A model generated the notes under the pieces. It was not told the DNA's origin. It was given only the letters and a program-made list of their open reading frames with translations, and did no database searches. The position numbers and the translations under genes are program-made. Positions 8,398 through 17,681 of a stretch of 64,000 nt of DNA are shown here, one piece after another (within the stretch, counting starts at the first letter, position 1; the number at the start of each line of letters is the position of its first letter). This DNA comes from an uncultured Flavobacteriaceae bacterium (GTDB lineage: Bacteria > Bacteroidota > Bacteroidia > Flavobacteriales > Flavobacteriaceae), in the NCBI GenBank assembly GCA_913020295.1, contig CAJWAA010000005.1, forward strand, positions 56,532-120,531, in the 5' to 3' direction.

Positions 8398-9654
8398 ATG
8401 CCATATTTTTTTACTTCCGAATCAGTAAGTGAGGGCCATCCCGACAAAGTGTCTGATCAGATCAGTGACGCTCTGCTCGACAATTTTATTGCTTTCGATC
8501 CCGATAGTAAGGTAGCTTGTGAAACAATGGTCACTACAGGACAAGCCATACTAGCAGGAGAGGTTAAAAGTCACACTTACTTGGACGTACAAAGTATCGC
8601 TCGCGAAACCATTAACCAAATCGGTTATACAAAAGACGAATATCAATTTAGTGGTAATTCTTGTGGTGTGATCTCTTTGATCCATGAGCAATCACAGGAC
8701 ATTAACCGTGGAGTGGACAGAGCCGAAAAAGAGAATCAAGGAGCTGGAGACCAAGGGATAATGTTTGGTTATGCAACTGATGAAACGCACAACTTCATTC
8801 CTTTGGCATTGGATTTATCACATAAAATATTGATTGAGTTGGCCACATTAAGGAGAAAGAACAATGAGATTAAATATCTCCGACCTGATGCAAAATCTCA
8901 GGTAACTATCAAATATAGTGACCAAGGAAAACCTTTGCTAATAGATACCATAGTGGTTTCAACTCAACACGATCAATTTCATGAAGATGACGAAAAGATG
9001 TTGGAAAAAATAAAAAGTGACATCATTAACATCGTCATTAAAAAGGTTATTGAAAAGGAACCTGAACACATTCAAAACCTTTTCAATGATGATATTACCT
9101 ATCACATTAATCCTACAGGGAAATTTGTAATCGGAGGTCCTCATGGTGATACAGGATTGACAGGAAGAAAAATTATTGTTGATACCTATGGTGGAAAAGG
9201 AGCACATGGAGGGGGAGCTTTTAGTGGGAAAGATCCAAGCAAAGTAGACCGTAGCGCTGCTTATGCAGCCAGACATATAGCGAAGAATCTCGTGGCTGCT
9301 GGTGTAGCCAATGAAATATTAGTTCAATTAAGTTATGCTATTGGTGTAGTCGAACCAACTTCCATTAACATTAACACATATAACACATCCAAAGTTTCCT
9401 TCTCCGATCCTGAAATCGCGGATAAGGTCAGGAAAATTTTTGACCTTCGACCTTATGCTATCGAAAAAAGACTCAAACTTAGAAACCCTATCTACCTTGA
9501 AACAGCCGCTTATGGTCACATGGGAAGACAACCTCAAGAGATCACAAAAATTTTTGAATCGCCTTACAGTGGCAGGTTAGAAAAAACCGTGGAACTTTTT
9601 ACTTGGGAAAAATTAGATTATTTAAATGAAATTAAAAACACTTTCAAATTATGA
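8398..9654 (+). CDS. metK: S-adenosylmethionine synthetase
   Basis: Makes SAM from methionine and ATP. The 418 residues open with [20 protein letters not shown], containing the ATP-binding [17 protein letters not shown] and the phosphate-binding GGGAFSGKD follow, both diagnostic. It contains a somewhat longer central segment (around residues 140-220) than the E. coli enzyme of 384 residues, as is common in Bacteroidetes. It is the first gene behind the SAM-II riboswitch, so its own product would repress the whole operon. Its stop overlaps the next start by four bases (ATGA), implying translational coupling to metY. Confidence 0.97.
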   Translation: MPYFFTSESVSEGHPDKVSDQISDALLDNFIAFDPDSKVACETMVTTGQAILAGEVKSHTYLDVQSIARETINQIGYTKDEYQFSGNSCGVISLIHEQSQDINRGVDRAEKENQGAGDQGIMFGYATDETHNFIPLALDLSHKILIELATLRRKNNEIKYLRPDAKSQVTIKYSDQGKPLLIDTIVVSTQHDQFHEDDEKMLEKIKSDIINIVIKKVIEKEPEHIQNLFNDDITYHINPTGKFVIGGPHGDTGLTGRKIIVDTYGGKGAHGGGAFSGKDPSKVDRSAAYAARHIAKNLVAAGVANEILVQLSYAIGVVEPTSININTYNTSKVSFSDPEIADKVRKIFDLRPYAIEKRLKLRNPIYLETAAYGHMGRQPQEITKIFESPYSGRLEKTVELFTWEKLDYLNEIKNTFKL

Positions 9655-10922
9655 GCTTAAAACTAGCTACTAACGCACTTCATGCAGGGCATGACGTGAC
9701 ACAAACTCAAGGAACCAGAGCCGTTCCTATCTATCAAACCTCTTCATATGTGTTCAATGATTCAGAACATGCTGCCAATTTATTTGCACTATCAGAGTCG
9801 GGATACATTTACACTCGCTTAAACAACCCAACCAATGATGTCTTGGAACAGCGTTTGGCGGCAGTTGAAGGCGGTGTTGCGGCTGTTGCCACTGCATCTG
9901 GTACAGCAGCCATAGCTACAACATTCATGACCTTACTCAAGTCAGGGGATCATATTGTAGCGTCCAATAGCCTTTATGGTGGAACCTTTAATATGCTTAA
10001 CAATACTTTACCTAGATTTGGTATTACAACAACTTTTGTAGATCCGGATAATGTTGACAATTTTGCAAAAGCAGTTAAGCCAAATACCAGAGCTTTTTTC
10101 GCAGAATCTTTGGGAAATCCAAAATTGGATGTTTTAGACCTTGAAGGAATCAGTGCCCAAGCTAAAGCGGCAAAAGTTCCTTTTATTGTGGATAATACCA
10201 TTGCGACTCCAGCTTTGTTGAACCCTATAGCTCATGGTGCTAATATTGTAATCCATTCATTAACCAAGTATATTACTGGAAATGGAACAACCATTGGTGG
10301 GGTTATAATTGACGCTGGAACCTTTGATTACTCTAATGGGAATTTCCCTGAGTTTACCGAACCATCTCCTTCATATCATGGGTTGAAATATCACGAAGTG
10401 TTAGGACCTATTGCTTTTATTGCAAGAGTAAGAATAGAAGGTCTGAGAGATCTTGGAAGTGCACCAAGTCCACTTAATAGCTTTCAAGTCATTCAAGGTT
10501 TGGAAACCTTGGAGGTAAGAATGCAAAAACACTCAGAAAATGCATTGGAACTCGCCCATTGGTTAGAATCTCGAGAGGAGGTCAGTTGGGTAAATTATCC
10601 CGGATTGAAATCGTCAAAATATGCAGATTTGGCTGCAAAATATTTACCCAATGGAAATAGCGGGATCGTTACTTTTGGATTGAAAAAAGGATTCGATGCC
10701 GCTAAAAAAGTTACTGAAAGCACCAAGATATTTTCCCTTTTGGCCAATATTGGCGACACCAAGTCACTGATTATTCATCCTTCCAGCACTACACATTCTC
10801 AGTTGAATGAAGAGGAACAAAAAAGTACTGGGGTAATTCCTGAATTGGTAAGATTGTCTATTGGAATCGAGAATTTAGAGGATCTGAAAAATGATTTAGA
10901 TCAGGCTTTAAAAGCAATTTAA
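9651..10922 (+). CDS. metY: O-acetylhomoserine sulfhydrylase (Cys/Met metabolism PLP enzyme)
   Basis: Replaces the acetyl group of O-acetylhomoserine with sulfide to give homocysteine, the step before methionine. The 423-residue length and the opening [31 protein letters not shown] are typical of the O-acetylhomoserine sulfhydrylase branch of the Cys/Met PLP family. The Schiff-base Lys lies in [17 protein letters not shown], and Asp in [10 protein letters not shown] binds the pyridine ring. It sits between metK and metX, which makes its substrate. Cystathionine gamma-synthase is a weaker alternative because of the length and operon context. Confidence 0.92.
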   Translation: MSLKLATNALHAGHDVTQTQGTRAVPIYQTSSYVFNDSEHAANLFALSESGYIYTRLNNPTNDVLEQRLAAVEGGVAAVATASGTAAIATTFMTLLKSGDHIVASNSLYGGTFNMLNNTLPRFGITTTFVDPDNVDNFAKAVKPNTRAFFAESLGNPKLDVLDLEGISAQAKAAKVPFIVDNTIATPALLNPIAHGANIVIHSLTKYITGNGTTIGGVIIDAGTFDYSNGNFPEFTEPSPSYHGLKYHEVLGPIAFIARVRIEGLRDLGSAPSPLNSFQVIQGLETLEVRMQKHSENALELAHWLESREEVSWVNYPGLKSSKYADLAAKYLPNGNSGIVTFGLKKGFDAAKKVTESTKIFSLLANIGDTKSLIIHPSSTTHSQLNEEEQKSTGVIPELVRLSIGIENLEDLKNDLDQALKAI

Positions 10923-10931
10923 TGAATTATA

Positions 10932-11912
10932 ATGGGTAATGTTAAAACCATATCCATCAATAATTTCACTACAGACTCGGGTATTGTTTATGATAATATC
11001 GATTTACACTACCAGCATTTCGGTCAATCATACCAAAACGCTCCAGTTGTTCTGATCAACCATTCCCTGACCGGTGACGCCAATGTTGCCGGTCCTAAAG
11101 GTTGGTGGAGTGAAGTTGTTGGACCCAACCTCACCATAGATACCCTTAATTTTTCTGTTCTGGCTTTTAATATCCCTGGCAACGGTGTTAACGGTTACAC
11201 ACTCAAAAATTATAAAGATTTTCACACTGGTGATATAGCAGAAATTTTCTTCCAAGGGCTGCAAATTTTAGGTATACAAAAACTTTTTGCTCTAATAGGT
11301 GGTTCAATTGGAGGTGGAATTGCTTGGGAGATGGCGGCTTTATACCCGAATTTGACAGATAATTTAATTCCTGTTGCAGCCGACTGGAAAGCATCGGATT
11401 GGATTATTGCCAATACATTTCTACAAAAAAGACTTTTGGAAAATTCAAGTGAACCTCTAAGGGATGCACGAATTCATGCAATGCTTACCTATCGCACTCC
11501 AGCATCTTTTTCAGAGCGATTTGGAAGGACTATCAACACAGAAAAAAAACTGTTTAATGTAGAAAGTTGGCTTGTACACCATGGATATAAATTAGAAGAT
11601 CGATTTCTATTACAAGCCTACAAAGCCATGAATCATTTATTGGCAACTGTTGATATTACCCGTAAGGGAGATAGCTTAGAAAAAATCATCAACACCATAT
11701 CCTCCAATATCCACCTAATAGCAGTGGATAGTGACCTCTTCTTTACGGCCGAAGAGGATCAAAAAACCCTAAAAAGGGGCAAAAAAATTAAAGAAAATAT
11801 TTTTTATCACGAAATAAAGTCAATTCATGGTCATGATGCTTTTTTGATAGAAAATAAAACTGTATCTCAAATTCTTAGCAGAATTTTTAAATCCAATTCA
11901 AATATTTCCTAG
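10932..11912 (+). CDS. metX: Homoserine O-acetyltransferase-like alpha/beta hydrolase
   Basis: Acetylates homoserine with acetyl-CoA, giving the substrate of MetY. It is an alpha/beta-hydrolase-fold protein of 326 residues, with the early LINHSLTGDANV, the nucleophile elbow GGSIGGG (Ser near residue 122), and a late acid and base in AVDSDLFFTA and SIHGHDAFL. This matches the MetX layout, though it is about 40 residues shorter than many MetX proteins. The gene is 9 bases downstream of metY. A related acyltransferase is possible, but operon context supports the methionine role. Confidence 0.85.
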   Translation: MGNVKTISINNFTTDSGIVYDNIDLHYQHFGQSYQNAPVVLINHSLTGDANVAGPKGWWSEVVGPNLTIDTLNFSVLAFNIPGNGVNGYTLKNYKDFHTGDIAEIFFQGLQILGIQKLFALIGGSIGGGIAWEMAALYPNLTDNLIPVAADWKASDWIIANTFLQKRLLENSSEPLRDARIHAMLTYRTPASFSERFGRTINTEKKLFNVESWLVHHGYKLEDRFLLQAYKAMNHLLATVDITRKGDSLEKIINTISSNIHLIAVDSDLFFTAEEDQKTLKRGKKIKENIFYHEIKSIHGHDAFLIENKTVSQILSRIFKSNSNIS

Positions 11913-11916
11913 TCTC

Positions 11917-12342
11917 ATGAGAGTAAGCTTAAATAGGGTTAACGAAGACTATCTTTTTGAAGTCAAGAACGACAATGGTCACAAAGTGCTTTTGGATAAT
12001 AAATCAAAAAAAGAAGGAAAAGTGGAGGGCGTTAGCCCTATGGAACTTCTTTTAATGGCTCTAGCCGGTTGCAGTAGTATAGATATCATTGCGATACTCA
12101 ATAAGCAAAAGATCAATCCTAAAGATGTTAAAATGGATGTTGAGGGAGACCGAATCCCTGGCTTAGTTCCCTCCTTATTTAATAAGATTAAAGTTAATGT
12201 AAGGTTAGAAGGGGAGATACCCCCCGATAAAGCTAAAAGAGCTGTTTGTCTTTCTTTTGAGAAATATTGCTCAGTAGCCAAGACTTTAGAGTATTCAACA
12301 CCAATCAAATATTCCGTTTTCCTGAATGGAGACGAAATATGA
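11917..12342 (+). CDS. OsmC family protein
   Basis: Members of this family reduce organic hydroperoxides through a Cys pair; many distant ones have unknown substrates. The 141 residues include SPMELLLMALAGCSSIDI, with the first family Cys, and FEKYCSVAKTL with the second, the arrangement expected of the OsmC fold. It follows metX after four bases and is therefore the last gene of the SAM-II-controlled transcript, a position suggesting some link to sulfur metabolism. That link is inference. Confidence 0.85.
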   Translation: MRVSLNRVNEDYLFEVKNDNGHKVLLDNKSKKEGKVEGVSPMELLLMALAGCSSIDIIAILNKQKINPKDVKMDVEGDRIPGLVPSLFNKIKVNVRLEGEIPPDKAKRAVCLSFEKYCSVAKTLEYSTPIKYSVFLNGDEI

Positions 12343-12489
12343 AAGATATTTCGAAACTAAATTCTTTCTGTAGGTAGTATTGGAGTGGTGTATTCTGCAA
12401 AGTAAAGAATTAAAAGAACACGGTGTCCCATTTTCAAATTATTAATGTGTTGGCAAATACAAAAACGAAAAAAATACTAAGGCTATATT

Positions 12490-13389
12490 TTAATTCCTTT
12501 TTGTCAGAGCATTGAATCGTTTTTCAAGTCCTTCACTCTTTTGCTGAAGACTAATAATTTTAAGGCCATTATCATGGGCAAAGTCAAAAACTGCTGGTCG
12601 CATATCGTGATTTGTCTCAAAGGTCAATTCATATTCAAAATCAAAAGTGTTGACTACTTTTTTGATATGAGGGATTTTTTTGAGTGCCACATTTTCCACG
12701 CGATAATCAAAACTAACAGACACTACCTGTTGATCATCATTTTTTAACGATTCCAATGTTTGATTTAGCACTACCTTTCCTTTATTGAGAATGACCACCC
12801 TGTCACACATGGCCTCCACTTCTTGGAGAATATGGGTTGAGAGAAAAACCAATTTTTCTTTCCCCAGTGTTTTTATTAGGTTTCTGATTTCTACCACCTG
12901 ATTAGGATCCAGACCTGTCGTAGGTTCGTCTAAGATAAGGTATTGGGGGTCATGAATCAGTGCTGCTGCCAATCCAACCCTTTGTTTATAACCTTTGGAG
13001 AGGGTGTATATTTTTTTATGGGCATGTTCTTGCAGCCCAGTTTTTTCAATGACTTCCTTAAAGGGAGGTTTTTTTATGCTATATAATTCTCCTACAAACT
13101 TCAAATATTCTCTAACGTACATTTCCGGGTAAAGTGGGTTGTTTTCGGGCAGATAACCCATTTGTTGTTGGATTCTTTTCAGTTTTTCTCTTAAATTAAA
13201 ATTGCCTATTGAAACTTCTCCTTCCCATTGATTCAAGTAACCCGTCAATATCTTCATCAATGTGGTTTTTCCTGCACCATTGGGGCCCAGTAAGCCGATC
13301 ACTCCATTTTCATCAAAGACCAATGAAATGTTTTTTAAAACAACTGTGTTGCCGTAATTTTTAGATAATTTTTGGATGTTTATCCCCAA
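12490..13389 (-). CDS. gldA: ABC transporter ATPase, GldA-like
   Basis: An ATP-binding subunit of an ABC exporter. Walker A (GPNGAGKTT, residues 35-43), the Q-loop region QQMGYLPENNPLYPEMYVREYL, the signature LSKGYKQR and Walker B LILDEPTTGLDP are all present. The PENNPLY segment, the 299-residue length and a C-terminal extension of about 80 residues resemble GldA, which in flavobacteria works with GldF and GldG in gliding motility. No permease gene is adjacent, as is also the case for gldA in known flavobacteria. A generic ABC-2 type ATPase remains possible, so the symbol is tentative. Confidence 0.75.
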   Translation of the reverse strand: MGINIQKLSKNYGNTVVLKNISLVFDENGVIGLLGPNGAGKTTLMKILTGYLNQWEGEVSIGNFNLREKLKRIQQQMGYLPENNPLYPEMYVREYLKFVGELYSIKKPPFKEVIEKTGLQEHAHKKIYTLSKGYKQRVGLAAALIHDPQYLILDEPTTGLDPNQVVEIRNLIKTLGKEKLVFLSTHILQEVEAMCDRVVILNKGKVVLNQTLESLKNDDQQVVSVSFDYRVENVALKKIPHIKKVVNTFDFEYELTFETNHDMRPAVFDFAHDNGLKIISLQQKSEGLEKRFNALTKRN

Positions 13390-13460
13390 GGTTTATTCTT
13401 ATTAGGTTATCTGTAATTAAAATATCTAATCGGTATAAGGATTTTTTCAAATTAGCATTT

Positions 13461-13468
13461 CAAAGTTA
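13461..13468 (-). promoter_or_regulatory. Probable -7 box for the GldA-like gene
   Basis: The minus strand reads TAACTTTG (TAnnTTTG), 72 bases upstream of the start at 13389. This would give a leader of about 65 bases. Confidence 0.35.
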
Positions 13469-13516
13469 GGAAATAATGATTTTTGAAAAAGTAAAATATG
13501 GTCTAACATTGAACAA

Positions 13517-14509
13517 CTAATGACGATGCCGGAGAATTTCATCCATAACCCAACTTGTATGGACTGCTGATTCTCCGGTTGAGGGATGCGAAAAATTTCC
13601 CTCAAAAAGATGTTTTTTCAAATTTTCGACATGCGTCATTTGAACATGTTTGGGATGGGCTATAGAAAGTTTTACTTCCTCACCTTCATTATTCAAAACC
13701 AGTGGATTTTCTTCAAAAATAGAAAACTGAATTTTTCCTTTACTACCAAAAATTTCAACCCTATCCATCGGCTCTATTCCAAAGTTCCATGCCCCAACTC
13801 CCGTCACACCTCCTTGGTGCAACCAGCAGGCCGATATGGCATCCTTTGCAGCATATAAGCCCTGCTGGTTAAGACTGATGCCTGAAACCTTTTGAATCTC
13901 TCCCAATAAGTAGATAAACAAATCAATACCGTGACTGGCCAAATCATCAAAATAACCACCCGGTGCTACCTTGGGATCAGTACGCCAGTTGTAAATACCT
14001 GATAAATCCATCTTATTGGGTGATTGACTGAGGTGCCAGTTGATGTGCCTGACATCTCCAATTTCATGATTCAGTAACCACTCCCTAACTTTTGTATATC
14101 TTGGCAAGGATCGTCTGTAATATGCAACAAAAAGAGGAATGTTATTTTTTTTAAAAGCCAAGGCTATTTTTTTACTCTCTTCATAATTGGGTGCTAATGG
14201 TTTTTCGATACAACAGGCTTTCCCTGATGAAGCGACTTTAAGTGCATAAAATAAATGACTATCCGGAGGTGTAGCAATATAGACTGCATCGATTTCCGCA
14301 TCATCGATTAAGGCGTCTGCATCGGTATAATATTTTTCTACCCCATGTCGAAGGGCGTAGTCCTTAACTCTATGCTCATTACGACTCATTACGGCTTTCA
14401 ACTCAAAACCTACTGTTTTTTGATAGGCTGGCCCACTTTTGAACTCTGTTACATCCCCACAACCAATAATTCCCCAACGCAGAGGAGCGAAATATTCTTT
14501 TTTTATCAT
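13517..14509 (-). CDS. Gfo/Idh/MocA family NAD(P)-dependent oxidoreductase
   Basis: A soluble dehydrogenase acting on a sugar or related hydroxyl or aldehyde. The N-terminal Rossmann fold has RWGIIGCGDVTEF near residue 12. The family's EKP motif appears in CIEKPLAPNYEES (about residue 99), with its Lys thought to take part in catalysis, and the C-terminal domain holds GGYFDDLASHGIDLF with the usual Asp and His. At 330 residues it is normal length. No pathway genes surround it, so the substrate is unknown. It lies head to head with the pheA leader, 180 bases away. Confidence 0.85.
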   Translation of the reverse strand: MIKKEYFAPLRWGIIGCGDVTEFKSGPAYQKTVGFELKAVMSRNEHRVKDYALRHGVEKYYTDADALIDDAEIDAVYIATPPDSHLFYALKVASSGKACCIEKPLAPNYEESKKIALAFKKNNIPLFVAYYRRSLPRYTKVREWLLNHEIGDVRHINWHLSQSPNKMDLSGIYNWRTDPKVAPGGYFDDLASHGIDLFIYLLGEIQKVSGISLNQQGLYAAKDAISACWLHQGGVTGVGAWNFGIEPMDRVEIFGSKGKIQFSIFEENPLVLNNEGEEVKLSIAHPKHVQMTHVENLKKHLFEGNFSHPSTGESAVHTSWVMDEILRHRH

Positions 14510-14649
14510 TTCAATTTTTTCTTATTCAATGAAAGATATTGTTTTTCAACAGAACGAACCATAACCGTTTTTAACTTTTTAGAAGAATATATGCACTCAT
14601 GATCATTAGGTCTGATATTATTTAATCTACAAAAAATCCATAAAATGGT

Positions 14650-14679
14650 TTGTTTTTGCCAAAAGCTATCTTAAATTTG
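14650..14679 (+). promoter_or_regulatory. Promoter of the Phe/Tyr operon leader
   Basis: TTG at 14650-14652 and TAAATTTG at 14672-14679 are separated by 19 bases, a full Bacteroidetes -33/-7 arrangement. Transcription would begin near 14686, ten bases before the leader peptide ATG. The gap of 312 bases between the oxidoreductase and pheA is filled mainly by this promoter, the leader peptide and the terminator. Confidence 0.7.
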
Positions 14680-14695
14680 TGCCAATAATTAAAAA

Positions 14696-14764
14696 ATGAA
14701 CAATAAGTATTTTTATTACAATGCCAATTATTACTTCTTTTTTGAGGTTAGAGGGATTTTGTAG
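14696..14764 (+). CDS. Aromatic-rich leader peptide of the Phe/Tyr operon
   Basis: A 22-codon reading frame ending in TAG at 14762-14764. Nine of its 22 residues are aromatic: Tyr at 5, 7, 8, 12 and 13, and Phe at 6, 14, 15 and 16, including the run Tyr-Tyr-Phe-Phe-Phe. It lies between a consensus promoter and an intrinsic terminator, immediately ahead of genes for Phe and Tyr synthesis. By analogy with the classical pheA and trp leaders, ribosomes would stall here when charged tRNA-Phe or tRNA-Tyr is scarce. The reading frame is seen directly; translation and function are inferred. Confidence 0.8.
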   Translation: MNNKYFYYNANYYFFFEVRGIL

Positions 14765-14788
14765 TAATCTAATGATATATTAAACAAG

Positions 14789-14817
14789 AAGTCCTGATTT
14801 ATCGGGACTTTTTTTTT
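14789..14817 (+). terminator. Attenuator terminator before pheA
   Basis: A 9-bp stem (14789-14797 with 14802-14810, one T-G pair) closes a TTTA loop and runs into nine T's (14809-14817), four bases before the pheA ATG. A competing pairing is possible between GGGATTTT (14753-14760), inside the end of the leader peptide, and GAAGTCCT (14788-14795), which overlaps the terminator's 5' arm. A third option is GTTAGA (14747-14752) with TCTAAT (14768-14773). These are the elements expected of transcription attenuation; which pairing wins in vivo is inference. Confidence 0.85.
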
Positions 14818-14821
14818 AGCC

Positions 14822-15646
14822 ATGATACAAAAAGTTGCCATACAAGGGATTAAAGGATCTTTCCACGATCAGGTGGTTGAACAATACTATACCCAAGCTC
14901 TAGAACTTATGGAGTGCTTAACGTTTGATGCTCTGGCTAAAGCAGTTGTCAGTGGAGGTTGTGATCAGGCAGTGATGGCTCTAGAAAATTCAATTGCAGG
15001 ATCAATCTTATCCAACTATGCTATTTTGGATCAATACGAACTAGTCATAACAGGAGAATATTATCTTAATATTGAACATAATTTGATGGCTCTTCCCGGT
15101 CAAAAAATTGAGGATCTACAGGAAGTCCATTCTCATCCTATGGCTTTGTTGCAGTGTAAAAAATTTTTCTATGACTACCCTCATATTAAATTAGTAGAGA
15201 GTAATGATACCGCTGAGGAAGCACTTAAAATTAGTAAGAATAAGATTACACATCGCGGAGCCATTGCAGGGAAAAGAGCCTCCCACATTTACGATTTAGA
15301 AATTTTATTTCCTTCTATTCAAACCATCAAAAAAAATGTGACTCGTTTTGTAGTAGTTCAAAAAAACAATACCCAATCGTCAAATAATATCAATAAAGCA
15401 GCGTGGAAATTTGTTTTGGATCACAAACGTGGAAGTCTAGCTACTGTACTCAATGTGATGAGTGATTGCAACCTTAACCTAACCAAAATACAATCTCTTC
15501 CTGTTATTAAGACGCCGGGGAAATACGCTTTTTTTGTAGATGTTACTTTTGATGACCCCAAAGACTATTATAAAGCTAAGTCATTAATTGGAATTATGGC
15601 CACTGCCTTTAAGGTTTTGGGAGAATATCCATCCGGAAAATTATGA
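14822..15646 (+). CDS. pheA: Prephenate dehydratase
   Basis: Converts prephenate to phenylpyruvate in phenylalanine synthesis. The catalytic domain spans residues 1-180, with GIKGSFHDQ at the start, ALENSIAGSI, and the catalytic Thr-Arg-Phe motif in NVTRFVVVQ. A C-terminal ACT domain (about residues 195-270; HKRGSLATVLNVMSDCNLNLTKIQSLPV) would bind phenylalanine for feedback inhibition. It is monofunctional: no chorismate mutase domain is present, and that activity is supplied by the fourth gene of the operon. Its stop overlaps the next start by four bases. Confidence 0.95.
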   Translation: MIQKVAIQGIKGSFHDQVVEQYYTQALELMECLTFDALAKAVVSGGCDQAVMALENSIAGSILSNYAILDQYELVITGEYYLNIEHNLMALPGQKIEDLQEVHSHPMALLQCKKFFYDYPHIKLVESNDTAEEALKISKNKITHRGAIAGKRASHIYDLEILFPSIQTIKKNVTRFVVVQKNNTQSSNNINKAAWKFVLDHKRGSLATVLNVMSDCNLNLTKIQSLPVIKTPGKYAFFVDVTFDDPKDYYKAKSLIGIMATAFKVLGEYPSGKL

Positions 15647-16791
15647 CAGCTAGAAGATTAAATACCGTTCAGGAATACTACTTTTCCAAAAAGTTAAGAG
15701 AGGTAGCTACCATGGTCGCAGAGGGCAAACCCGTCATTAATATGGGTATTGGAAGTCCTGATCTTCCACCACACCCAAAAGTTGTAGCAGCATTAAAAGA
15801 CAGTTTTGACCATCCCAAGGTACACCAATACCAGAGTTATCAGGGTCTTCCGGAGTTGCGCCAAGCCATCGCCGATTTTTACGAAAAAAATTATAGCGTA
15901 GCTGCTAATCCCAACAGTGAAGTTTTGCCTTTGATGGGATCTAAAGAGGGAATCATGCACATTTCAATGGCTTTTTTGAATCCAGGGGATAAGGTCTTGA
16001 TCCCTAATCCCGGTTACCCCACCTATCAGTCTGTTACCCGACTGGTTGAGGCAGAACCAATTTTTTATGATTTAAAAGCGGATAATCAATGGCAGCCAGA
16101 CTTGAAAGCTTTAGATCAAATGGATTTGACTGCGGTCAAACTTATGTGGGTTAACTACCCCCATATGCCCACCGGAGCCAATCATCTAAGAGATACATAT
16201 GAAAAACTAATCCCTTGGGCTACGGCAAAGGGTATTTTATTGGTCAACGACAATCCCTATAGTTTTGTTTTGACCGATCAACCTCAAAGTATGATGTCTG
16301 TACCCGGTGCAAATGAGGTAGGCATGGAACTAAATTCTCTAAGCAAGTCATTCAACATGGCAGGGTGGCGCGTAGGGATGGTCTTGGGAAATCAAGAGAA
16401 CATCAATGCCATATTGAAGGTAAAAAGCAATATGGATTCGGGTATGTTTTTTGGAATTCAGAAAGGAGCTATTGCTGCACTTCAGACCGAAGGAAGCTGG
16501 TTAAAAAAATTAAATGAGGTTTATGCCCAAAGAAGAAAATTGATCTTTAAACTGGCCACCCTCTTGAAAACCGATTTCGACATTAACACAAGTGGGCTTT
16601 TCGTATGGGCCAAATATAGAGATACCTCTAAATCTTCGGTTCAGTTCATAGAGGAAATATTAAATAAACACCACATTTTTATTACACCCGGAAGTATATT
16701 TGGAAGCCAAGGTGAAGGATATATCCGTTTCTCCCTTTGTGTAGAGGTGGAACAAATAAGTGAAGCTATAAAAAGAATCAGTAAATCATGA
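15643..16791 (+). CDS. Class I/II aminotransferase of the Phe/Tyr operon
   Basis: A PLP aminotransferase that, from its position between pheA and tyrA, probably converts phenylpyruvate and 4-hydroxyphenylpyruvate to phenylalanine and tyrosine. Motifs are NMGIGSPDLPPHP near the N-terminus, NYPHMPTGA, and the Schiff-base Lys in LNSLSKSFNMAGWRVG, with the closing Arg in GYIRFSL. It has 382 residues. The family also contains diaminopimelate and alanine aminotransferases, so substrate use is inferred from the operon only. Four-base overlaps join it to both neighbours. Confidence 0.85.
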   Translation: MTARRLNTVQEYYFSKKLREVATMVAEGKPVINMGIGSPDLPPHPKVVAALKDSFDHPKVHQYQSYQGLPELRQAIADFYEKNYSVAANPNSEVLPLMGSKEGIMHISMAFLNPGDKVLIPNPGYPTYQSVTRLVEAEPIFYDLKADNQWQPDLKALDQMDLTAVKLMWVNYPHMPTGANHLRDTYEKLIPWATAKGILLVNDNPYSFVLTDQPQSMMSVPGANEVGMELNSLSKSFNMAGWRVGMVLGNQENINAILKVKSNMDSGMFFGIQKGAIAALQTEGSWLKKLNEVYAQRRKLIFKLATLLKTDFDINTSGLFVWAKYRDTSKSSVQFIEEILNKHHIFITPGSIFGSQGEGYIRFSLCVEVEQISEAIKRISKS

Positions 16792-17681
16792 AAGTAGGTA
16801 TAATAGGTGTTGGATTAATTGGAGGTTCACTGGCGCTGTCTGCTCGGGAACACATTCCCGATGTAGAAATATTCGGAAGCAATAGGAGTGAGGTTAATTT
16901 ACAAAAGTCTTTGGACTTGGGTTTGATTAATTTCAGATTAGAGGATGCCCTGATCAAGCAAATGGATGTCATTCTACTGACCATACCAGTTGATGTAGCA
17001 ATGGATCGATTGGTTGACTTATTAGACGAGGTCAACGATAATGCGTTAATCATCGATTTTGGATCTACCAAAGCTGCCATTTGTCAGCAAGTGTCATTAC
17101 ATTCAAAGCGAGGGCAGTTTTTGGCCACTCATCCCATTGCCGGAACTGAATACTCAGGTCCTGCGGCTGCTTTACCGGATTTGTTTCAAGACAAGATTCA
17201 AATCCTTTGTGAAACTCAAAAAACCCGACCCGATCTATTGGAATGGGCCCAAGATTGGTTCAAAAAAACAGGGATGAACCTAAGGGAAATGGATCCCGTG
17301 GAGCATGACCAACACATTACTTACGTATCGCATTTGTCCCATATTAGTTCTTATATGCTAGGCAAAACAGTAATGGAAAAAGAAAAAGATCAGTCAGCTA
17401 TTTTTGACATGGCCGGGAGTGGTTTTTCCTCCACTGTTCGTTTGGCAAAAAGCTCCCCACAAATGTGGATTCCTATTTTTAAACAAAACAAGGAAAATAT
17501 TAGTGAAACACTATTACAATACATTAATAATTTAAATCAGTTTAAACAACTTTTGGATGCTGATAAATTTGACGAATTACACAAGCAAATCCTTGAAATT
17601 AATCAAATCCGTCAGATTTTAAAGGGTATTACCAACACAATAACAACAAATAAAAATGGAAAACAACAAAGAAATGAGTAG
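16788..17681 (+). CDS. tyrA: Prephenate dehydrogenase
   Basis: Oxidatively decarboxylates prephenate to 4-hydroxyphenylpyruvate for tyrosine synthesis. The N-terminal Rossmann fold opens with GIIGVGLIGGSLALSA. Further on are FGSTKAAIC, the prephenate-site motif THPIAGTEYSGP with its catalytic His, and HDQHITYVSHLSH. At 297 residues it is a monofunctional enzyme without an ACT domain. Its last 26 bases overlap the beginning of the DAHP synthase gene in another frame, so the four genes are tightly coupled. Confidence 0.93.
   Translation: MKVGIIGVGLIGGSLALSAREHIPDVEIFGSNRSEVNLQKSLDLGLINFRLEDALIKQMDVILLTIPVDVAMDRLVDLLDEVNDNALIIDFGSTKAAICQQVSLHSKRGQFLATHPIAGTEYSGPAAALPDLFQDKIQILCETQKTRPDLLEWAQDWFKKTGMNLREMDPVEHDQHITYVSHLSHISSYMLGKTVMEKEKDQSAIFDMAGSGFSSTVRLAKSSPQMWIPIFKQNKENISETLLQYINNLNQFKQLLDADKFDELHKQILEINQIRQILKGITNTITTNKNGKQQRNE

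Noticed and set aside
12343..12489. Possible small RNA in the osmC-gldA convergent gap
   Set aside because: No stable inverted repeat, promoter box or terminator could be found in the 147 bases.
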